From assembly GCF_026107375.2 (NCBI RefSeq), contig NZ_JAPCIA010000002.1, positions 646,001-710,000 of the forward strand: a DNA stretch of 64,000 nt, given 5' to 3'. A program made the position numbers and the translations under genes. The notes under the pieces were generated by a model. It did no database searches and had not been told where the DNA came from. It saw only the letters and a program-made list of their open reading frames with translations. Position 1 is the first letter of the stretch. Every line of letters begins with the position of its first letter. Below, piece by piece: positions 1 to 7,038 of the stretch. The stretch is from Sphingomonas sp. BT-65 (GTDB lineage: Bacteria > Pseudomonadota > Alphaproteobacteria > Sphingomonadales > Sphingomonadaceae).

Positions 1-41
1 TGAAGGCGCGCCGCCGCGACTGGTGGCTGTCCTATCTCTGA
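1..41 (+). CDS. C-terminal tail of an upstream protein (partial)
   Basis: The window opens inside a possible reading frame. In frame 3 the last twelve codons read KARRRDWWLSYL and end in TGA at 39-41. The Arg/Trp-rich end would suit a membrane protein C-terminus, but twelve residues cannot identify a family. The following 87 bases up to the peptidase start show no feature I can name. Confidence 0.3.
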   Translation, partial: KARRRDWWLSYL

Positions 42-128
42 GCAGCTCCTGTCGCTCAATCGCTCTCCCGAGCGGGAGGCGCATGCGCCGCCGCCGAAAT
101 TCGGCCTTCCAACATAAGGATGACAATC

Positions 129-2234
129 GTGACTCGTAGCTTCATCGCTGCCGCACTTCTCCTGTCGGCAACCGCCATGCCTGCGTCGCTGTGCGCCCAG
201 CAGGTCCATGCTCCCAAAGTGCCTTTTGCCGAGAACGTCTTCGGCGACGCCGTCTCCGATCCCTATCGCTGGATGGAGGATCCGGCACGCCGCGGCGAGA
301 TGCTCGCCTGGCTGGAGGCGTCGAGCAGCGCCGCCAGGCGGCAGCTCGAAGCCTTGCCGGAGCGCCCGGCGTTCGCCGCGCTCCTCGCGGCCGCGACCGC
401 GGCGGGCACGAGCCAGGGCGAGGCGCAATCGGCCGGCAACCGGCTCTTCTTTCTCCGGGCCGAGCCCAGCGACCAGACAGCGAAGCTGATCGTCCGCGAG
501 GGCAGGGACGAGCGTGTGCTCTTCGCGCCGCCAAAAGGGGCGGCGATCAGCAACTACAGCGTCGCCCCGGATGGCCTGACCGTGGCGGTCCATGTTGCCC
601 GCGGCGGCGGCGAAGCCGGCGACGCGACGTTCATCGACGTGGCGAGCGGCATGCCGCGCGGCACCGCCCTCGGTCCGATCTGGGGGCAGCTCCCCGTCAG
701 CTGGCTTTCGAACGAGCGCGTCGCCTATACCCGCATGGCCGGCTATTCCGGCGAGGACCTGCAACGCGGCATGCAGGTCGTTGTGATGCAGCCGGGCGCC
801 GCCGATGGCGGGCGAGCGGTTTTCGGCCACAATGTCTCGGGCAACGTTTCGGCGAGCGAGTTTCCCAGCATCGGCCGCGGTATCGCAAGCGATCTCGTGG
901 TGGCGATGGCGGGAGGCGCCCGCGCTGATGTTCGCGCCCTGGTGACCCCGGCGAGCGCGCTCGAGGCGCCCAGCGTCCAATGGCATGAAGCGGTCGGCTA
1001 TGACGCGCAGGCCTTGAGCGTCGCGGTGCGGGGCCGGGACATCTTCTATGTGTCCACGCTGGGCGCATCGAACGGCGCCTTGATGCGGCGGCGCTTCGGT
1101 GCAAACGGGGTCGAGGCGGCGGAGCGTGTCCTTGCGCCCGGCGATCTCATCCTCTCCGACGTTTATGCGACCCGCGACGGCATCTATGTCGTCGGCCGGC
1201 GCGACGGCATCGTCCATCTGCTGTTTCTCGCCGGCGGCAACGCGCCGGCGCGCGAAGTGCCGTTGTCGCGCGAGGCGGACATTCGATCCGCCACCACCAG
1301 TACCGACGGGGCTGCGTTGCTCTTCGGGCTGACCGACTGGACTCATGCCACCGACTTTCATCGCGCCATTGGCGGAAAGGTGTCGCCGCTCGGGCTCGAG
1401 TCGGCGACCTGGACCGCTGCGCGCGACATCAAGGTGATCCGCGAGGAGGCGGTCAGCCGCGACGGCCAGCGGGTGCCGATGATCATCCTCGCCCCGCGCC
1501 GCCGCTCGGGCACGGTCCCGACCATTTTGGGAGGCTATGGCGCCTATGGCCAGGCGACCACCTCGCCCTGGTACCAAAGCTATTTCCTGCCCTGGGCCGC
1601 ACATGGGGGCGCCCTCGCCCTGTGCGGAACGCGGGGCGGCGGCGAGCGCGGGCGCGACTGGCATGAGGCGGGCCGGTCGGCGAACCGCCCCATGGCGCAT
1701 GCCGACTTCATCGCCTGCGCCGAACGTCTGGTCGAGGCGGGCTATGCGCGCCGCGGGACGATCGCGGCGACCGGAACCAGCGCCGGCGGCACGCTCGTCC
1801 CGCCAGCCGTCCTGATGCGGCCCGAGCTGTTCTCGGCGTTGCTGCCGCGGGTAGCGATCCTCAACCCGACCCGGCTGGCGGTTGCGGACAACGGTCCCAA
1901 CCAGTTCGCCGAGATGGGCGATCCGGCAACGCCCGCAGGCTATGCGGCGCTGGTCGCGCAGGATTCCTATCGGATGCTCGAAACCGCCCGGGACCTGCCG
2001 GACACGCTGCTGACCCTCGGCCTCAACGATCGGCGCGTGTCGCCGTGGATGTCCGCCAAGTTCGCGGCGCGCGCGCTCGAGCGGTTCGGGGATCGCCGCC
2101 GCGTGCTGATCCGCGCCGATGCCGAGGCCGGTCACGGCGTCGGCAGCGCCCGTGATCGGCTGATCGCCGAGTTCACCGACCTCTACGCTTTCGCCTGGGA
2201 CCGCGCGTCCGCCGGCGGCAATCCTGGCCGCTGA
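129..2234 (+). CDS. Prolyl oligopeptidase family serine peptidase (S9A), secreted
   Basis: This is a 701-residue protein with a signal peptide ending near LCAQQ, followed by an N-terminal beta-propeller region and a C-terminal alpha/beta hydrolase domain. The nucleophile Ser sits in TGTSAGG at about residue 551, the acid is probably the Asp of GLNDRR near 633, and the His is in AGHGVG near 668, which is the usual order for this family. S9A enzymes cleave short peptides after proline, here probably in the periplasm. The upstream ATG at 120 overlaps its own AAGGA. The in-frame GTG at 129 lies 8 nt after AAGGA, so I prefer it. The gene stands alone; its 3' neighbour is convergent. Confidence 0.9.
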   Translation: MTRSFIAAALLLSATAMPASLCAQQVHAPKVPFAENVFGDAVSDPYRWMEDPARRGEMLAWLEASSSAARRQLEALPERPAFAALLAAATAAGTSQGEAQSAGNRLFFLRAEPSDQTAKLIVREGRDERVLFAPPKGAAISNYSVAPDGLTVAVHVARGGGEAGDATFIDVASGMPRGTALGPIWGQLPVSWLSNERVAYTRMAGYSGEDLQRGMQVVVMQPGAADGGRAVFGHNVSGNVSASEFPSIGRGIASDLVVAMAGGARADVRALVTPASALEAPSVQWHEAVGYDAQALSVAVRGRDIFYVSTLGASNGALMRRRFGANGVEAAERVLAPGDLILSDVYATRDGIYVVGRRDGIVHLLFLAGGNAPAREVPLSREADIRSATTSTDGAALLFGLTDWTHATDFHRAIGGKVSPLGLESATWTAARDIKVIREEAVSRDGQRVPMIILAPRRRSGTVPTILGGYGAYGQATTSPWYQSYFLPWAAHGGALALCGTRGGGERGRDWHEAGRSANRPMAHADFIACAERLVEAGYARRGTIAATGTSAGGTLVPPAVLMRPELFSALLPRVAILNPTRLAVADNGPNQFAEMGDPATPAGYAALVAQDSYRMLETARDLPDTLLTLGLNDRRVSPWMSAKFAARALERFGDRRRVLIRADAEAGHGVGSARDRLIAEFTDLYAFAWDRASAGGNPGR

Positions 2235-2241
2235 TCACCGA

Positions 2242-3837
2242 TCAGCGGTGGTCGGCGAGGAACTGGCGAATGTGACCGACAAAGGCCGCCGACGCCGGTT
2301 CGCGGCCGAGGAGGAGGTGGTTGTAGCTGTCGAGCGCCACGAACTCGGCCCCGGCGATGCCCGCGGCGATCGCGCCGCCCAGCGCCAGAGGAACGCGCTG
2401 GTCGCCGCGTGCGTGCATCACCAGGGTCGGCGCGCGGACATCCTCGAGCCGGTGCCGCACGTCGATGTCGGCGAACACTTCGAGGAAGCGAACGGCGTTT
2501 TCCGGCGAGACGGTCTCGCGCTGGAAGTTGTTGAACCAGTCGAGCTCGGCCGGGGTCGCACCGGGCATGAAGGTGGCGGAAAAGAGGTGCCGATAGGCGG
2601 GATCGGCCCGACCCCATCCCTGGCGGACCAGAGTGAAGATCGCCTCGCGTTCGGCGCGGACTTCCGGCGTGGCGTTGATCCGCCAGCCTTCGGCATAGCC
2701 GCCCCACAGGATCAGGTGGCTCACGCGCTGCGGATGGCGTGCGGCATATTCGATCGCCACCGCGCATCCCTGCGATATTCCGAGCAGCGGGACGGGCCCT
2801 GAGGTCGTCGCGTCGATGACGGTTTCCAGATCCCGCACGAAGGCGTCGAAGCTCAGGTCAGCGACCTGCCAGTCCGAAAGGCCGTTGCCGCGCTCGTCGT
2901 ACCGAATGAAGCGATAGTCGCGCGCCAGCTCGCGGAACAGCGGCGCCCAGATCGGGCTGTACCAGTCCAGCTCGAGATGGTTCAGCCAATTGGCGGCCTT
3001 GACGATGGGTGGGCCCCGGCCGACCGTGCCGAGCGCGATCCGCACGCGGTCGGACGTCGTGCAGAAGCTGATCGTCTGGCGATTGAGGAAGTCGGCGCCG
3101 GAGCCGGCAGGTGCCGGAGCCTGCGTGTCCGGGTCGTCCTGGCCTGGGCCGACCTCCTCCACCTCGAGGCCCGCGGCCCGGGCCTCCTGCGAATAGCGCT
3201 CGATGACCGCCCTGGCATCCAGCGCACGGCCGAGGCGGATGAGGGTTCGGTTCAACGCGGAAGCGGCGCGCACGTTCAGCGGATCGCACTCAAACCATTC
3301 GCGGCACCATGGCAGTGCTTCCTCGGGCGAACTGTCGCCGTCCAGCGCCAGCCGCATCAGCAGGCGCCGGTGCGTCATCTCGGCCTCGTCCCGCACCGCG
3401 GTCAGCCATGCCTGGAACTGACTCTGGTTGGGGAGATCGAGGCCGGCGAGCAGCGGCTGGCGCAGGGCGGCGGCGGCGGCGCCGAAGTCGGCGACCGCAG
3501 CCGGGCCGTTTCCCGCCCGGTCGAGCAGCCGCTGATGATCGAACAGGTCGACAATGATCTGGCCCTCGTCGATCCACACCCGCTCGCGATCCGCCTGTAG
3601 GCACGCGGGCGCGAAGGGGCTCAATGCGGTGCGCAGCTTGCTCAAGGACCAACGCAAGGCCCCCTTGGGATCATCCGGCACATCCCAGAGAAGGTTGCAC
3701 AAATGCTCGCGGCGCTGGGCCTGGCGGCCGATGGTCAGATAGGCGAGCAGCGCCCGGGTCTTTCGCGACGCCGGAAGCGCGAGAACCTCGTCCCCCGCAC
3801 GCAAGGTCAGACCACCGAGAACGTCAATCCGCAACAT
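2242..3837 (-). CDS. SARP-type transcriptional activator fused to an alpha/beta hydrolase
   Basis: The 531-residue product has two parts. Residues 1-95 form an OmpR-like winged helix of the SARP/AfsR type (LLAYLTIGRQ, LRWSLSKLRTAL), and about 95-230 look like the bacterial transcriptional activation domain (BTAD) helices. Residues about 255-531 form an alpha/beta hydrolase with nucleophile Ser in GISQG (about 354), Asp in ARGDQR (about 477) and His in SYNHLL (about 505), so the triad looks intact. SARP proteins normally carry ATPase or TPR modules. A hydrolase fusion suggests that a small ligand or ester is sensed or processed by the regulator itself, which is inference. A LuxR-type gene is divergent to it. 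Confidence 0.85.
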   Translation of the reverse strand: MLRIDVLGGLTLRAGDEVLALPASRKTRALLAYLTIGRQAQRREHLCNLLWDVPDDPKGALRWSLSKLRTALSPFAPACLQADRERVWIDEGQIIVDLFDHQRLLDRAGNGPAAVADFGAAAAALRQPLLAGLDLPNQSQFQAWLTAVRDEAEMTHRRLLMRLALDGDSSPEEALPWCREWFECDPLNVRAASALNRTLIRLGRALDARAVIERYSQEARAAGLEVEEVGPGQDDPDTQAPAPAGSGADFLNRQTISFCTTSDRVRIALGTVGRGPPIVKAANWLNHLELDWYSPIWAPLFRELARDYRFIRYDERGNGLSDWQVADLSFDAFVRDLETVIDATTSGPVPLLGISQGCAVAIEYAARHPQRVSHLILWGGYAEGWRINATPEVRAEREAIFTLVRQGWGRADPAYRHLFSATFMPGATPAELDWFNNFQRETVSPENAVRFLEVFADIDVRHRLEDVRAPTLVMHARGDQRVPLALGGAIAAGIAGAEFVALDSYNHLLLGREPASAAFVGHIRQFLADHR

Positions 3838-4063
3838 GGTTCGGTCCGGTTTCTCCGCGATTGGCGAAGGCGAAGCCTGCCATGCCGCTGACGTGATGTC
3901 CCATCATTTCCGGATGAGAAGCCGGCCGACGAGCAAATTCCACGGTTCTCCACCGAAAAACCACGCTCAATTCCCCGCTAATTCAAACGCTGGTCGTCGA
4001 CTGCACCATCGCTCCCGGCGGACTTCGGAGCGTATTCGACAATTGCTGGATGATATAACTAGG

Positions 4064-4381
4064 ATGCCTAACTACGTCGCCCTGCGAGCCCGTCCCGCTG
4101 CCCTCGCATCCACGCACGGTTCCTGGACGCCCTCCGTGTCCCGGAGACTCCGGACGGACCCTGCTCCGCCGAGTTCCTCCGGCCTCCCGCTGACCGACCG
4201 GCAGCTGGAATGTCTGCGCTGGATCAGCCAGGGCAAGAGCTCCGCCGATATCGGCGTCATCCTGCGCATCTCCGGCCGCACCGTCGACTATCACGTCACT
4301 GCAATCTGCGAGCGGCTTGGCGTGCGCACGCGCATGCAGGCGGTCGCTCAGGCGATCCAGCGCGGATGGTTGGCCAGCTAG
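4064..4381 (+). CDS. Small LuxR-type HTH transcriptional regulator
   Basis: The C-terminal 65 residues are a clear LuxR/GerE helix-turn-helix (PLTDRQLECLRWISQGKS, then ISGRTVDYHV and an ICERLGV recognition region). With the ATG at 4064 the protein has 105 residues and only a short N-terminus, like the regulator-only LuxR proteins of sphingomonads. The same frame is open back to 3836, where it would overlap the divergent SARP gene, so the longer start is less likely. No strong Shine-Dalgarno is visible; TATAACT just upstream could be a promoter -10. The next gene starts 32 nt downstream, so the three plus-strand genes here may be co-transcribed. Confidence 0.72.
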   Translation: MPNYVALRARPAALASTHGSWTPSVSRRLRTDPAPPSSSGLPLTDRQLECLRWISQGKSSADIGVILRISGRTVDYHVTAICERLGVRTRMQAVAQAIQRGWLAS

Positions 4382-4413
4382 ATCGAAAGCAGCTTCACGA
4401 TGAGGATCGCGCG

Positions 4414-4962
4414 ATGATTCATCATGCGTCATGCGGGGCGAACCACCCGGCGCGCGTTGCGCAGATGCTTGCCGAGCTGACCGGCGCGAGTCCCATACGG
4501 GCGCCGAGTCCGCCATTCCCGTATGGATCCTGGTTCGTCGTCATGGGCGATGACAAAGGCTCGATGCTCGAGATTCTTCCGGCCACCTCGGTCCTGACGC
4601 CGGACGCGCCGCTGGGGGTATGCCAGCGGTCCAGCGGTGCTCAGCCGGGGAGCGCGCATGTGCTCGTCAGGGCCGCGGTCGATGCCGCCACGATCGCAGC
4701 AGCGGCAAAAGCAGAAAGCTGGCCGGTGCAAGAAGTGGAAACGGGACTTTTCCGCGTCGTGAAGCTCTGGATCGACGGCGTGACGCTCATCGAATTCCTG
4801 ACCGGGCCCGAGGCAGCACGCTACGAAGCGGTCTTCGGGACCCTCGGCCTGACCTCCCTCGACGACCGCCTGCGCGGCCTCGAAGCCGAGCTCGCGCCGC
4901 GACTGGCGGCCAAATTGCCGCCCAAGCTGCTCAGCGACGCGCTCGGGCACCCGCCGCAATAG
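4414..4962 (+). CDS. Hypothetical protein, glyoxalase-like N-terminus
   Basis: This is a 182-residue soluble protein. The start at 4414 follows TGAGGA at a good distance. The opening MIHHASCGANHP and the phrase PYGSWFVVMGDD resemble VOC/glyoxalase-like folds that begin with a His-containing beta strand, but no full metal triad is evident. I cannot assign a reaction. The neighbours are a small LuxR-type regulator upstream and a four-helix membrane protein downstream, on the same strand. Confidence 0.7.
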   Translation: MIHHASCGANHPARVAQMLAELTGASPIRAPSPPFPYGSWFVVMGDDKGSMLEILPATSVLTPDAPLGVCQRSSGAQPGSAHVLVRAAVDAATIAAAAKAESWPVQEVETGLFRVVKLWIDGVTLIEFLTGPEAARYEAVFGTLGLTSLDDRLRGLEAELAPRLAAKLPPKLLSDALGHPPQ

Positions 4963-5072
4963 GGCGTCGCCGACGAGCGGAGATCGGCGAGATGCGGTCT
5001 CGGCCGCCCCTTCGGGCGATCGGTCACCCGCGCCCGGCATCCCGCCAATCCTCATTGCAAGAAAGGTACATC

Positions 5073-5522
5073 ATGGACGCTTCCCATTTCTTCCTGCTGC
5101 TCTGGACCGGGCTGATCTTCTGGGTCCTGGGCCAGATCTGGCTGGTCCAGATCGTGACCTATCCGCTGTTCGCTCGCGTGGGAGAGGCGGATTACGTCGC
5201 CTATCACCGCTTCTATTCGCGCCACATCCCGTTGCCGGTCATCCTGCCCGGCTTCGCCGCCTTTCTGACGCCGATCCCGCTCGCTTTGCTGGGGCCCGCG
5301 GTCCCGGCCTGGATGAGCGCGGCGAACATCGTCGGAGGCGTCATCGGCCTTCTGGTGACCGTGCTGCTGGAAATTCCGCGCCACGCGCGGCTCGAGAAGG
5401 GCGGCAAGGACATGGGCGTCATCGTCGAGCTGATCCGGTTCAACTGGCCGCGGACGATGTCGATCACCCTTCAAGCCGTGGTTACCCTGCTCATGCTCCG
5501 CCACGTTCTGGTCGGGGGATGA
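5073..5522 (+). CDS. Four-helix inner-membrane protein (DUF1772-like)
   Basis: The 149-residue product has four hydrophobic segments: LLLWTGLIFWVLGQIWLV near the N-terminus, LPVILPGFAAFLTPIPLALL, AANIVGGVIGLLVTVLL and TLQAVVTLLMLRHVL. It has a conserved-looking cytoplasmic loop PLFARVGEADYVAYH. This topology and the loop resemble DUF1772-type membrane proteins of unknown function. A GAAAGG precedes the ATG. A strong hairpin follows the stop. Confidence 0.75.
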   Translation: MDASHFFLLLWTGLIFWVLGQIWLVQIVTYPLFARVGEADYVAYHRFYSRHIPLPVILPGFAAFLTPIPLALLGPAVPAWMSAANIVGGVIGLLVTVLLEIPRHARLEKGGKDMGVIVELIRFNWPRTMSITLQAVVTLLMLRHVLVGG

Positions 5523-5529
5523 TCGCATT

Positions 5530-5557
5530 CCGGCGGGGTCTCGCCCGACCCCGCCGG
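5530..5557 (+). terminator. Hairpin after the membrane protein gene
   Basis: A perfect 11-bp inverted repeat, CCGGCGGGGTC and GACCCCGCCGG around a 6-nt loop, begins 8 nt after the stop at 5522. It lacks a T-tract, but position and strength suit a terminator. The adhesin fragment starts immediately after it. Confidence 0.7.
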
Positions 5558-5565
5558 GACCGCGC

Positions 5566-6759
5566 TATGGACGCGCTGGCGGCACCATCGCGCTGACCAG
5601 CAGCACCGGGGACATCAGCGGCACAGGTACGACTGGCACCAATCTAACCTTCGACGCCGCACGCAATTTTGCGATAACCGGAGCCGTCTCCGGGGCCGAA
5701 ATCCGGGTCACTTCCGCAGACATCAATCTGGGCACGGCGGCGCGGCTGGGTGGTGCTGGGACACAATTGGTGGCGCTGACCGCGCGGCCCAGCACGCTGC
5801 CGACCGTGGTCGGTGGCGCCGCGCAGGGCCCGGGCTACACGCTGACCAACGATGAAGCCGGCAGGATCCGCGCGCCGCAATTGTCGATCACGGCTTCGGC
5901 GACCGGCACCGCCGCCAATCGCGCGCCGGACATCGTGCTGCGCGACCTGGATCTTTCGGCAACGCTGACCCCGAACGGAACCGGCGTGGGCCGGTTTTCG
6001 ATCGAGGGATTGGGCAACACGATCGTGCAGGTCGAAGGCGCCGTCCGCATGGCTGGCGCAGGCATTGGCAACGGCATTTCGATCACGTCGTCCGGACGGA
6101 TCCAGATCGTGACCGACACCGGTAGCCTCAGGGTGTTAGATGCCGGCGGGCTCGCGGCCGGTGAGATCAGTCTGTCCTCGGCCAATATCTGGTCGGCACG
6201 CAGTGACGTGCTGTCCCAATTGGCCGCTGATCCGGCATTTGCCGGCCGCGACGACGCGCTGCGCAACAATGGCGGCGCGGTCAATGACCGCGGTTTCATC
6301 GAAGGCGGCCGTGTGACGCTGCGCGCCGGCAACAGCATATTCGTCCAGAACAGTGGTACGAACATCGCCTTCAGCGGCATCACCACCCGCGACCTGCTCT
6401 CGTTGGTTCCGACCGGCATGACACCGCTCGACGTCTATGCCTTCGGCCGGCAGATCAATCCTGATGGCAATTACCTTATCAATGCGGGCTATTTTCTTAG
6501 GGCGGCGCTTGATCAGCAGGGCGCGGGCTTTGCAAGCGACGCTCAGTTGAACCTTTGCCTGTTGGCCACCGGCGCGTGCGCGGGAGTGTTCAACAATGAC
6601 GGCTTCTCGGTCGCACAGGACGAGATCATTGGCCCGGTCCTGCGCTCTGCCACGCCACGATCGGTGGGCGATTTCCCGTTGATCGATGTCCGGTGGTGGG
6701 ACTGCGACCCTAAGGAAGAGGCTCCTTGCCAGCCCGCTGGTCCTGGATCGGATTGGTAA
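5566..6759 (+). pseudogene. 3' fragment of a filamentous-haemagglutinin-like adhesin
   Basis: The open frame encodes about 397 residues of Gly/Thr/Ser/Asn-rich beta-helix repeats (GGTIALTSSTGDISGTG and similar), typical of the C-terminal part of FHA-like TpsA adhesins. It ends in a Cys/Trp-containing tail (DVRWWDCDPKEEAPC). There is no start codon, ribosome site, signal peptide or TPS domain upstream: the frame runs straight into the terminator hairpin and, out of frame, into the preceding gene. An internal GTG at 5767 opens the longest conventional reading frame. I read this as a gene that lost its 5' part. No TpsB partner is present. Confidence 0.7.
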
Positions 6760-6872
6760 TCGTGCCGCTGTAGAACCCAATCGCGACGCGAACACCATCA
6801 GGGGCGGACCGCGCCCGTATTCCCGCCGCCGCAAGGCGCCTCGTCCGTGCCCCGGAGCCGTCAGACCAAACT

Positions 6873-6990
6873 GCCTGAACGAACGGCAGCCCTTGGGGTC
6901 CGAGTTCGGGAACTCGAATGACCGGACGGCGGGCGCAAAGCCGTCCAGCGTCAGAGCGGCCCGTCTTTCGTTCAGACGAGCCGCTCTTAG
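6873..6990. repeat. Dispersed intergenic repeat, copy 1, with hairpin
   Basis: The copy begins with GAACGAACGGCAGC, followed by a GACCGGA...GGGCGC segment. It then has a strong hairpin at 6953-6987 (AGAGCGGC/GCCGCTCT, inner CGTCT/AGACG). The same order, including the sequence after the hairpin, recurs at 22037-22165 next to a recombinase remnant. Confidence 0.7.
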
Positions 6991-7038
6991 GCCAAATCTC
7001 CGTTCGCTCGGCGACATCTCGGCGCCGGCACGTTGATC

